From positions 1 to 5,605 of the forward strand of contig CAMPJN010000267.1 of NCBI GenBank assembly GCA_946886875.1: a DNA stretch of 5,605 nt. Reading direction: 5' to 3'. Of the stretch, positions 1 to 5,303 are shown in pieces. Under the pieces are notes generated by a model. The model ran no database searches and had not been told where the DNA came from. It saw only the letters and a list, made by a program, of their open reading frames with translations. A program made the translations under genes and the position numbers. The first letter of the stretch is position 1, and the number at the start of each line of letters is the position of its first letter. This DNA is from an uncultured Pseudomonas sp. (lineage in GTDB: Bacteria > Pseudomonadota > Gammaproteobacteria > Pseudomonadales > Pseudomonadaceae).

Positions 1-1
1 T

Positions 2-27
2 CATCCACCAATCGCAGTTGGTGGATG
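2..27. repeat. Perfect 10-bp inverted repeat (hairpin) at left edge
   Basis: CATCCACCAA (2-11) is the exact reverse complement of TTGGTGGATG (18-27), with a 6-nt loop TCGCAG. It lies past the 3' end of the HD-domain gene, so it would form a stable stem in any transcript leaving that gene. No T-tract follows on the minus strand before the window ends, so I do not call it an intrinsic terminator. Its right arm is shared with the adjacent REP-like element. Confidence 0.75.
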
Positions 28-49
28 GGTGAAGCGTCATCCACCCTAC
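20..49 (-). repeat. REP-like element, GTAG head plus palindrome
   Basis: Read on the minus strand, the tetranucleotide GTAG (49-46) is followed at once by GGTGGATG (45-38), a 10-nt loop, and CATCCACC (27-20). A GTAG-type head next to a foldable palindrome is the known layout of REP sequences mobilised by RAYT/TnpA-REP transposases, which are common in Pseudomonas. The arm at 20-27 can pair either with 38-45 or with 2-9, so two hairpins are mutually exclusive. The head and palindrome are visible; copy number elsewhere in the genome cannot be seen, so the REP label is an inference. Confidence 0.6.
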
Positions 50-74
50 GAGGCTATCCGCGGCTATCGAGCCC

Positions 75-98
75 GTAGGTTGGGACGGGACCTCAACC
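75..98 (+). repeat. Second, inverted REP-like unit overlapping a stop codon
   Basis: On the plus strand GTAG (75-78) begins a shorter palindrome: GGTTG (78-82) pairs with CAACC (94-98), and a G-U and a G-C pair can extend the stem inward. Its head faces the GTAG head of the element at 20-49 across 25 bp, giving an inverted pair like a BIME or REPIN. The palindrome covers the last codons and the TGA stop (95-93) of the HD-domain gene. The two units have different stem sequences, so they may not be one mobile unit. Confidence 0.4.
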
Positions 99-731
99 CG
101 CCAACCGCTCCAGGGAAAACGCCAGGTTGTCGTGGGCCTGGCGCTCGAACTGCTGCCGCAAAGCCGCTGTGTTGTAGATGGGACTGCGCGCCATAAACTC
201 CTCGAGCACCGCGCGGCGTTTATGGCGGAATAGCACCTCGGGCACCCAGCTGTATTCCTCGCTGATCTGCTGCTCGTACTCGAGAAAACGCTCTCTCGAA
301 CTGCCAAGAATGGCCAGGTCGATATCGACCAACAATTGTTGATCGCGGCCCTGGGGCAATACCGCATGGCGGGTCGCCATGATCAGTTGCACCACCCTGT
401 CGATAACTTCCTGCGAGACGCCAGCTTCGGTCAACGAGCGCGCCGCCCAATCGGCGCTTTTCTGCTCGTTATCGCTCGCCTTGACGTCATAGACCGCATC
501 GTGGAACCAGAGCGCGATCTCGACCTCGCCGGGTTGCTTGGCCAAATCCAGGTGCTCTCGAAGCAGCGCCAGGCACTCTGTCAGATGTTGCAGGCTGTGG
601 TATCTGCGCTGTGGCTCCCGGTAAGCGGCCAGCAATTGCTGCATCAACTCAGCACCATCGCCTTCGGCGGCCATCGCTCGCCAGCACCTGGCCCAGGAAG
701 TGTTCAGCAGCGACTCAGGGCTCTGCTCCAT
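93..731 (-). CDS. HD-superfamily metal-dependent phosphohydrolase (COG4339-like)
   Basis: This is a predicted cytoplasmic protein of 212 aa resembling the uncharacterised COG4339 group of metal-dependent HD phosphohydrolases; the substrate is unknown. Visible metal-ligand candidates are Y44-H45-S-L-Q-H49, the HD doublet H77-D78 in the stretch WFHDAVYD, H122, and D136/D138 in LVDIDLAILG. The length suits the group. I place the start at the ATG at 731, because a Shine-Dalgarno GAAGAGG (744-738) lies 6 nt before it. The ATG at 746 would add five residues but has no ribosome-binding site. The gene starts 1 nt after the DinB-family stop codon, so translation is probably coupled. Its end lies inside a REP-like repeat. 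Family call is good; function is open. Confidence 0.85.
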   Translation of the reverse strand: MEQSPESLLNTSWARCWRAMAAEGDGAELMQQLLAAYREPQRRYHSLQHLTECLALLREHLDLAKQPGEVEIALWFHDAVYDVKASDNEQKSADWAARSLTEAGVSQEVIDRVVQLIMATRHAVLPQGRDQQLLVDIDLAILGSSRERFLEYEQQISEEYSWVPEVLFRHKRRAVLEEFMARSPIYNTAALRQQFERQAHDNLAFSLERLAG

Positions 732-732
732 C

Positions 733-1272
733 TCAGGCCTCTTCATTGGGAATTAGCGCCAGAAGATCGGTCACCCCGATATCCACGCCTGACTGAAACA
801 GCAGGGTGCTGACCTGGCCACGATGATGGGTTTGGTGGTTGAAAAAATGCATGACCAGACTTGAGAAAGGCTTCGCCGCAGCAACGCCTTTGGTATTGCG
901 GTAATGCAAGGTTTCCAGCAGGTCGGCATCGCTCAACTGTGCGGCCCACTGCCTGATCGTCTGGTCGAGCATCTGGCGATGGCTGGCTAGCTCTTCGATA
1001 TCCGTGAACAGCAGTGTGTTCAGCGCAGTTGGCGCGGGTAGTCGAGCGATGGCTTCGAGCGCCGGGTGCTTGGCCGGGTGCGCGGAGAAACGTTGCAGCC
1101 AGATGGTGTCGGCGACGACCAGGTGGTTGAGGGTACCGATGATCGAGCCAAAAAACGCCTGACGTTCGGCCGCGAGCGCCTCCGCTGGCAGGGTGCAGGC
1201 CGCTGCATACAGCTTGTTATTCATCCACTGGTTGTAGTCCGCCATCAAGGCGATATGGCTGCATGTAGTCAT
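733..1272 (-). CDS. DinB-fold metal-binding protein
   Basis: This 179-aa protein matches the DinB/YfiT-like four-helix-bundle family, whose members bind a divalent metal through three histidines. The candidate triad is H50 in TLNHLVVAD plus H146 and H150 in FFNHQTHHRGQ; H-x3-HRGQ is the family hallmark near the C terminus. The N-terminal ALMADYNQWMN is also typical. The family includes thiol-dependent transferases and damage-induced proteins of unknown role, so no specific reaction can be assigned, and despite its name it is not DNA polymerase IV. The start at 1272 has a weak GAGAA 10 nt upstream; a later ATG at residue 10 has no better site. It lies 23 bp after an exporter gene and 1 bp before the HD gene. 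Confidence 0.88.
   Translation of the reverse strand: MTTCSHIALMADYNQWMNNKLYAAACTLPAEALAAERQAFFGSIIGTLNHLVVADTIWLQRFSAHPAKHPALEAIARLPAPTALNTLLFTDIEELASHRQMLDQTIRQWAAQLSDADLLETLHYRNTKGVAAAKPFSSLVMHFFNHQTHHRGQVSTLLFQSGVDIGVTDLLALIPNEEA
738..744 (-). promoter_or_regulatory. Shine-Dalgarno that sets the HD gene start
   Basis: GAAGAGG on the minus strand lies 6 nt before the ATG at 731 and inside the last codons of the upstream DinB-family gene. The alternative ATG at 746 lies upstream of this site and is preceded by a C-rich stretch without a purine tract, so the internal ATG is preferred. Confidence 0.7.
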
Positions 1273-1295
1273 AATTTATTCGTTCTCGACAGCTA

Positions 1296-1907
1296 CTAAC
1301 GGCTTGCCGAAGCCAGGGCCGCGCCGAAGCCGACAAAGGTCACGCCCGCGGTTCTGTTGACGATGCGCCCGCCTCGTGGCGAGGTCAGCCAGGATTTCGC
1401 CCGCCGCGCGAACAGCGCATAGGCGCAGTGAATACCAACCACCAGCGTGCTGTACGTCAGCACCAGGGTGGCGAACTGCACCGCGTAATCGCGTTGCGGG
1501 TCGATAAACTGCGGAAATATCGACAGGAAGAAAAACACCGCCTTGGGGTTGGTCAACTGCAGCGACAGGCCCTCGACGAAGCGCCGGGAAAATTTCGCGC
1601 TGTGCGCTGTTTGCGTGGAGAAATCGAACGGCGGTGCCCGCCACAGACGAATGCCCAGGTAAACCAGATAGGCCGCGCCGATAAACTTGAGCAGGGTAAA
1701 AGCCTGCGCCGAGGTTGCCAGCAGCACCCCCAGACTGGTAGCCGAAATCGCCGCAACCACCAAGGCACCGAAAGCGATGCCGAGAATCCCGCCAAAGGTA
1801 CCGCGCAAGCCATAGCGCAGCGCATTGGTCAGGGTCATGACCACGCCAGGGCCGGGGCTGGCCACGGTGGCTGCGGCCATCAACAGAAACAGCAGGTAGA
1901 GGTCCAT
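1296..1907 (-). CDS. LysE/RhtB-family exporter, third in transcript order
   Basis: This is a 203-aa inner-membrane protein of the LysE/RhtB family, which exports amino acids or similar small metabolites using the proton gradient. The substrate cannot be read from sequence. Visible features are SPGPG at residues 17-21 after a hydrophobic first segment, the GAAYLVYLGIRLWR stretch (77-90), NPKAVFFFLSIFPQF (120-134), and a C-terminal glycine-rich helix (RTAGVTFVGFGAAL). Hydrophobic segments fit about six helices and the length is typical. The start at 1907 is chosen because AAGGAG lies 6 nt upstream and the protein then opens with the normal MDLYLLFLLM. A 50-residue in-frame extension to 2057 overlaps the preceding exporter gene and is not credible. 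FPQF is intact, as in the middle exporter. Confidence 0.92.
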   Translation of the reverse strand: MDLYLLFLLMAAATVASPGPGVVMTLTNALRYGLRGTFGGILGIAFGALVVAAISATSLGVLLATSAQAFTLLKFIGAAYLVYLGIRLWRAPPFDFSTQTAHSAKFSRRFVEGLSLQLTNPKAVFFFLSIFPQFIDPQRDYAVQFATLVLTYSTLVVGIHCAYALFARRAKSWLTSPRGGRIVNRTAGVTFVGFGAALASASR

Positions 1908-1913
1908 CGATGA

Positions 1914-1919
1914 CTCCTT
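1914..1919 (-). promoter_or_regulatory. Shine-Dalgarno fixing the third exporter's start
   Basis: AAGGAG on the minus strand lies 6 nt before the ATG at 1907. It decides against the longer open frame, which continues upstream into the neighbouring exporter gene. Confidence 0.85.
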
Positions 1920-1962
1920 GTCGCGTCGGCGCTGGGCCCGATTGCCGTTCGCCGTGGGGTCT

Positions 1963-1978
1963 GCGGCCTGCTGGCCGC
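1963..1978 (-). other. Perfect GC-rich hairpin right after an exporter stop codon
   Basis: GCGGCC (1978-1973), loop AGCA and GGCCGC (1968-1963) form a 6-bp all-GC stem that begins immediately after the TAA (1981-1979) of the middle exporter gene. No T-run follows (AGACCCC), so it is not a canonical intrinsic terminator. It sits in the 71-bp gap, the longest within this gene run. It could slow 3' decay of the upstream message or partly insulate the downstream genes; either role is inference. Confidence 0.6.
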
Positions 1979-2620
1979 TTAGGCTACAGGCCGGCGCAGG
2001 GCCAACAATGCGGTGCCGAAGGAAATAAATACCATGCCTATCGCACGGTTCAGCCATTTGGCGAAAGCCGCCTGCGCCAACAAGCTTCTGGCCCGTGCTG
2101 CAACCATGGCATAAGCGATCAGGGTGGCGAAAGACAGCAGCATGAAAATACCCGTGAGCACGAAAAATTGTGCCAATAAGGGCGCGCTAGCATCGATGAA
2201 CTGCGGGAACAGCGCGGTAAAGAACAGGATGGGCTTAGGGTTGAACGCAGCCATAAGAAAGGCTTCGCGGTATAGCGCCAGGGAACCGGGTCGTGCGCTG
2301 TAATGCTGCTGTTGCGCCGTATCCTGGAAGGCCGAGCTGCGGCCGAGCAGGTGGCGAATGCCGACATAGAACAGATACAGCGCGCCAAGGATTTTCACCG
2401 TAGCGAACAGTAGCGTCGAGGACATCAATAACAACCCCAAACCCAACATCGCCGCGGCGGACAAGCAGAACAACCCGCTGATATTACCCAACGATGACCA
2501 GATCACCGCCCGCAATCCCAAGGTTGCGCCATTGCGTAGCGCCAGCAGTACAGCAGGGCCGGGGCTGAGAATGGCTATGCCGGCGACTGCGGAATAGCTA
2601 AGAAGGATGTGAGTATCCAT
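1979..2620 (-). CDS. LysE/RhtB-family exporter, second in transcript order
   Basis: This 213-aa predicted inner-membrane exporter carries the family signatures: SPGPA at residues 19-23, GALYLFYVGIRHLLG (79-93), NPKPILFFTALFPQFID (127-143) and NRAIGMVFISFGTALL near the C terminus. About six hydrophobic segments are visible. A hydrophilic, glutamine-rich loop lies near residues 94-115, the usual cytoplasmic loop before the NPK helix. The start at 2620 is preferred: GAGG (2633-2630) lies 9 nt upstream, while an in-frame GTG at 2629 would abut that same site. The gene starts 16 bp after the stop of the first exporter. Amino acids such as homoserine or threonine are family substrates; the actual one here is unknown. 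Confidence 0.92.
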   Translation of the reverse strand: MDTHILLSYSAVAGIAILSPGPAVLLALRNGATLGLRAVIWSSLGNISGLFCLSAAAMLGLGLLLMSSTLLFATVKILGALYLFYVGIRHLLGRSSAFQDTAQQQHYSARPGSLALYREAFLMAAFNPKPILFFTALFPQFIDASAPLLAQFFVLTGIFMLLSFATLIAYAMVAARARSLLAQAAFAKWLNRAIGMVFISFGTALLALRRPVA

Positions 2621-2636
2621 AGGCGACACCCTCGAA

Positions 2637-3269
2637 TCACGCGCGTGCCGATGAGACCAGTTTCAATCCCAGAGCCAACATAACGCCACCCGCGGCTCGA
2701 TCGATCCATCCCTGATAGCGCAAGTAGGCGTGGCGGGGGCGTTGTGCGGACAGTGCAACCGCCACCAGGGCATACCAGCCCGACTCTATTGCGAAGACCA
2801 AAGCGCTAACGCCAAGGCTGAAGGCCAGAGTGGGAGCTGTCGGCAAAAAGGCGGCGAATACGCTTGCGTAGACGATGGCCGTCTTCGGATTGCTGATCTG
2901 AGTGGTTAGGCCCAGGACGAAGGAGCGAGCCGCGGAACGAGTGCCTGAACCCGGTTCGGCCAAGTGATGCTCGCGTGCTTCGCCGGCTCCGCGCCAGATC
3001 CTAATACCCAGATAGGCGAGATACAGGCCGCCGGCTATTTTAAGCAGAAGGTACAGGGAGGGAACCGCCAGCAGCAGACCTTGCAGACCCAACAACGCGA
3101 AACCGGCAAACAAGAGGGCGCCGACGCCCATGCCCAGGGCCGCGAACAGCCCGTCGGCACGCGATGAGGCTATGGCCATGCGCGCGACCATCACGAAGCT
3201 AGGCCCTGGGCTCGCCGCGCCAAGCGCGAGTGCTGTGGCAATGCCAAAGATGGCTGCTAATTCCTGCAT
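2637..3269 (-). CDS. LysE/RhtB-family exporter, first in transcript order
   Basis: This is a 210-aa predicted inner-membrane exporter of the LysE/RhtB family. SPGPS occupies residues 20-24, GGLYLAYLGIRIWRG 80-94 and ISNPKTAIVYASVFAAFLP 125-143, and a C-terminal helix carries DRAAGGVMLALGLKL. The usual FPQF after the NPK helix is replaced by FAAF, which sets this copy apart from its two neighbours and hints at a different subgroup or substrate. AAGGAG (3282-3277) lies 7 nt before the ATG and supports the start. The gene begins 36 bp after the GFA-family stop and ends 16 bp before the next exporter. The family call is secure; the ligand is unknown. Confidence 0.92.
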   Translation of the reverse strand: MQELAAIFGIATALALGAASPGPSFVMVARMAIASSRADGLFAALGMGVGALLFAGFALLGLQGLLLAVPSLYLLLKIAGGLYLAYLGIRIWRGAGEAREHHLAEPGSGTRSAARSFVLGLTTQISNPKTAIVYASVFAAFLPTAPTLAFSLGVSALVFAIESGWYALVAVALSAQRPRHAYLRYQGWIDRAAGGVMLALGLKLVSSARA

Positions 3270-3276
3270 ATTGCTG

Positions 3277-3282
3277 CTCCTT
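3277..3282 (-). promoter_or_regulatory. Shine-Dalgarno of the first exporter
   Basis: AAGGAG on the minus strand lies 7 nt before the ATG at 3269, in the 36-bp gap after the GFA-family gene. No terminator-like hairpin with a T-tract is seen in this gap, which favours cotranscription. Confidence 0.8.
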
Positions 3283-3305
3283 AGTCAGTTCCTGATGGTT
3301 GGTCT

Positions 3306-3701
3306 TTATCGTCCCGGTTGCCATTCCGGATATGCCGCAACGCCCTGATGCTCAAGCCAAGGTACGTCATGGGAGGTCCAGATATGTTGCTGCGGCCTTG
3401 CCTGCGGATCTTCATCCAGGGTGGCGATGCGCACTATGACGTGGGCTTGCTGCGGGCGCTCGGCGATCAATTGTGAGCCGCATACGGAGCAGAAGTGGCG
3501 CAGTTTTCCCGGCGAGGACTCGAAGGTCGACAGGCGCTCCTGACCTTTGACCCAGCGAAAGTTCTCACGCTTGACCCCGGCGGTGGTGGCGAACGCAGCG
3601 GCGTGGGCTTTTCTGCACGTGCGGCAGTGGCAATGACTGATGGGCATATCGAGGCCCTCAATGGCGTACTCGATGGCACCGCATAAACAGCTTCCTTTCA
3701 T
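3306..3701 (-). CDS. GFA-family zinc protein (glutathione-dependent formaldehyde-activating fold / CENP-V)
   Basis: This is a 131-aa cytoplasmic protein of the GFA/CENP-V family, a small zinc-binding fold named after the Gfa protein reported to speed S-hydroxymethyl-glutathione formation. Most members have no proven reaction, so a formaldehyde role should not be assumed. The zinc-ligand pattern is complete: C5 and C7 (CLCG), C24, C26 and C29 (HCHCRTC), and C71 and C74 (CSVCG). The start at 3701 is chosen because AAGGA lies 7 nt upstream and the protein then opens with the typical MKGSCLCGAIEY. A 27-residue extension to 3782 lacks any family similarity that I can see. The gene is probably first in the exporter/DinB/HD run. 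Confidence 0.93.
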   Translation of the reverse strand: MKGSCLCGAIEYAIEGLDMPISHCHCRTCRKAHAAAFATTAGVKRENFRWVKGQERLSTFESSPGKLRHFCSVCGSQLIAERPQQAHVIVRIATLDEDPQARPQQHIWTSHDVPWLEHQGVAAYPEWQPGR

Positions 3702-3708
3702 TTTTTCT

Positions 3709-3713
3709 TCCTT
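3709..3713 (-). promoter_or_regulatory. Shine-Dalgarno fixing the GFA gene start
   Basis: AAGGA on the minus strand lies 7 nt before the ATG at 3701, followed by an A-rich spacer. It favours this start over the longer open frame beginning at 3782. Confidence 0.8.
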
Positions 3714-3780
3714 GCATCCGCCGTTAGCTTGAATGACTAAGGGGAGGGGCAGCGTAGGATTTCCCCTGGCCAATGGCCGC

Positions 3781-3809
3781 ACTCTACCGCTGCCAACAAG
3801 TTGTGGAAA
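3781..3809 (-). promoter_or_regulatory. Weak sigma-70-like promoter candidate upstream of the GFA gene
   Basis: On the minus strand TTTCCA (3809-3804) and TAGAGT (3786-3781) match the -35 and -10 consensus at four of six positions each, with a 17-bp spacer. The spacer contains the short inverted repeat CAAC-TT-GTTG. Transcription would start near 3774, giving a leader of about 70 nt with GGCC-ATT-GGCC at its beginning. Such matches arise by chance, so this is only the best candidate in the 144-bp gap, and no other regulatory element is evident there. Confidence 0.3.
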
Positions 3810-3845
3810 CCCCGCAATCCTCTGCCCGAGAAGAGCTGCGTCAGC

Positions 3846-4436
3846 TTATAGCGAGGCTGCCTGCGCGGTAGGAACGAAGCGCAGGCGGAAGGTCACTGGC
3901 ACTTCGCTGGCGATGCTCTTCAAGCCCGCCAGCTCTATCAGTTTGAGCAGGCCGTTCTGCATGCCGAACTCATGGGCGTTGATGATCAGCGGTTGCGAGG
4001 TGGACACCTCGACCACGTCCGGGCGCAGTTGCAGCACATAGAGTTCGGCGCGCACCACCCTGTTCTGTCCGTGCAGGTCCAGGCGCACGTTCATCGAACG
4101 GGTGAAGCTTTCGCCAACCTTTAGTTGTTCGAGCAACTTGGCTGGCAGGCTCAGGCTGGCGATGGCCTCGGGGTATTCGACGACTTCGAACAGATGCTCG
4201 CGGATGCGCTTGTTGCGCTTGTCGATATTCGATTCGACGCTGGCCATGCCAACCCGCAGCCAGGCTTTGCCATCTCCGTCGACCGCCCCGGTGAGTTGGC
4301 TGAAGCCGTGGTGGTCGCTGATGCTGGCGTCCTTGGTGGTGATAAAGCTGAGGAACGAGTGCTGCGGGTCGAGCGTCCAGCTCTGGGCTGCGGCCACTGA
4401 GCTGACGAAGAGTAGAAGCAAGGCGAGATAGCGCAT
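3846..4436 (-). CDS. YceI-like secreted protein
   Basis: This 196-aa protein resembles the YceI family, periplasmic lipocalin-like beta-barrels that in characterised members hold a polyisoprenoid. It starts with a signal peptide: MRY, a leucine-rich core, then VAAA with probable cleavage after A17. The mature start SWTLDPQHSFLSFITTKD, the later AWLRVGMASVESNIDKRNKRIREHLF and EYPEAI segments, and the FTRSMNVRLDLHGQ strand are characteristic of the family; the ligand here is unproven. No lipobox cysteine or added cytochrome b561 domain is present. AGGAG (4447-4443) lies 6 nt before the ATG. The gene lies 165 bp downstream of the anti-sigma gene, same strand, with a structured leader between. 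It may be a target or companion of the sigma factor, which is inference. Confidence 0.86.
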   Translation of the reverse strand: MRYLALLLLFVSSVAAAQSWTLDPQHSFLSFITTKDASISDHHGFSQLTGAVDGDGKAWLRVGMASVESNIDKRNKRIREHLFEVVEYPEAIASLSLPAKLLEQLKVGESFTRSMNVRLDLHGQNRVVRAELYVLQLRPDVVEVSTSQPLIINAHEFGMQNGLLKLIELAGLKSIASEVPVTFRLRFVPTAQAASL

Positions 4437-4442
4437 GGAAGT

Positions 4443-4447
4443 CTCCT
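4443..4447 (-). promoter_or_regulatory. Shine-Dalgarno of the yceI-like gene
   Basis: AGGAG on the minus strand lies 6 nt before the ATG at 4436. It begins 19 nt downstream of the end of the nested inverted repeat (4467-4548), close enough for folding there to affect ribosome access. Confidence 0.8.
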
Positions 4448-4466
4448 GCGGCTTGTTATTGTTTGC

Positions 4467-4548
4467 TTGGTCGCGAGAACAGCTGCCGCTGCGCCTCCGA
4501 CTGCGCCATTACTTTGCGGGCAGTCGGTGGCGAGGAACAGGCGACCAA
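4467..4548 (-). repeat. Nested inverted repeat in the anti-sigma/yceI gap
   Basis: The outer arms are TTGGTCGC (4467-4474) and GCGACCAA (4541-4548), perfect over 8 bp. Inside lies a second pair: CGCC-T-CCGACTGC (4492-4504) with GCAGTCGG-T-GGCG (4520-4532). It has 12 paired positions around one mismatch and a 15-nt loop. GAGAACAG and GAGGAACAG flank the inner stem as near-direct repeats. An 82-nt folded RNA is possible on either strand, but no T-tract follows on either, so a simple terminator is unlikely. It may be a leader structure, a transcript-end stabiliser or an operator; which one is unknown. Confidence 0.6.
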
Positions 4549-4601
4549 AGTTGGCGGATGATTGAGGCTATCGACGTTCTGTAGTGACTCGTGACGAAAC
4601 C

Positions 4602-5303
4602 TCAGCCCAGTTGCACACAGAGTCCTTTATAGCGAACCGGCCCAGTGGGTTGATCGAGTGCGGCGGACTGCGCTTCTTCGGTGACGATCAGCGAGTGCGC
4701 GCCTTTGATCAGCAGCCATTGCTGTTCGGTCAGGGCGCGTTGTTGTTTGGCCTCGTTACCGAGTGCGCCCAATGAGTGGATCTTGCCGGTTTCGGCGGAC
4801 ACCGCCCAAAGATGCAGGGTCTTGTCGCTGGCCAGCGGCGGCGTTTTGACCAGTTCCAGGGTCAGCTCCCAGGGCGCCTTGCGGGCGCTGGCAACGATGC
4901 TTGCGACCGACTCGTCGGCGGCCATCACCGCGAGGTAGTCGGCCGGCCGTACCTCCGGCGTGCGCAGCAGTATCATTGCCATCACCAATACCGCGGTACT
5001 GGCCAGGGCACTGAGACCGCGCCACAACGCCAGGCTGTTCAACCAGCCGATTTTCCGCGTGCGGCGCGGCGCGCTATGGCCGAGGCGTTCGGCCAAGGCG
5101 CGCCAGACCCTATGCGGCGGTGGCAGCGCCGGCACTTCGTCGGCCAAAGGCTGCAAGCGCTGCTCCCACTCCCGGACATGCGCTTGCAAACCCACATCGG
5201 CGTGCAGCAGCCGCTGGAAGCGCCGCCGCACCGCGGCGCTCATGGTGCCGAGTACGTATTCGCGGGCGAGCTGCTCCTGCACCTGCGAATCTCGATATCT
5301 CAT
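4602..5303 (-). CDS. RskA-type anti-sigma factor
   Basis: This 233-aa protein is a predicted single-pass membrane anti-sigma factor. It has a cytoplasmic N-terminal sigma-binding region of about 90 residues (LAREYVLGTMSAAVRRRFQRLL, then VREWEQRLQPLADEVPALPPP and VWRAL). One transmembrane helix follows (about 97-113), then an RskA-like periplasmic domain containing PWELTLEL, LHLWAV, SLGALG and the closing SLIVTEEAQSA-PTGPVRYKG. No HxxxCxxC zinc motif is seen, so it is not a ZAS-type anti-sigma. In Mycobacterium, RskA is released by intramembrane proteolysis; this is not shown here. The ATG at 5303 overlaps the sigma stop as ATGA with no clear Shine-Dalgarno, indicating translational coupling. 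The in-frame extension to 5492 lies over the sigma gene and is rejected. Confidence 0.9.
   Translation of the reverse strand: MRYRDSQVQEQLAREYVLGTMSAAVRRRFQRLLHADVGLQAHVREWEQRLQPLADEVPALPPPHRVWRALAERLGHSAPRRTRKIGWLNSLALWRGLSALASTAVLVMAMILLRTPEVRPADYLAVMAADESVASIVASARKAPWELTLELVKTPPLASDKTLHLWAVSAETGKIHSLGALGNEAKQQRALTEQQWLLIKGAHSLIVTEEAQSAALDQPTGPVRYKGLCVQLG

Noticed and set aside
336..812. Plus-strand open frame of 158 codons opposite the HD gene
   Set aside because: It is a shadow frame of a high-GC gene; no family features, and it crosses the HD/DinB gene junction.
1428..1913. Plus-strand open frame of 161 codons opposite the third exporter
   Set aside because: Its Q/R/H-rich composition is typical of the antisense of a hydrophobic membrane protein gene; no domain is recognisable.
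1908..2057. In-frame 50-residue N-terminal extension of the third exporter
   Set aside because: It overlaps the 3' end of the preceding exporter gene, is not hydrophobic, and a strong AAGGAG stands before the internal ATG at 1907.
3702..3782. Longer start for the GFA-family protein at 3782
   Set aside because: The extra 27 residues do not fit the family, whose members open near the CxCG motif, and AAGGA precedes the ATG at 3701.
3834..3846. AGCTG-CGT-CAGCT hairpin at the yceI-like stop codon as a terminator
   Set aside because: The stem is only 5 bp and the following TCTTCTC is not a proper T-tract; too weak to call.
4437..4601. ECF-type promoter (GAAC-like -35) upstream of the yceI-like gene
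   Set aside because: GAAC and GTTC strings are present, but none has a convincing -10 at proper spacing, and the sigma factor's own promoter is outside the window for comparison.
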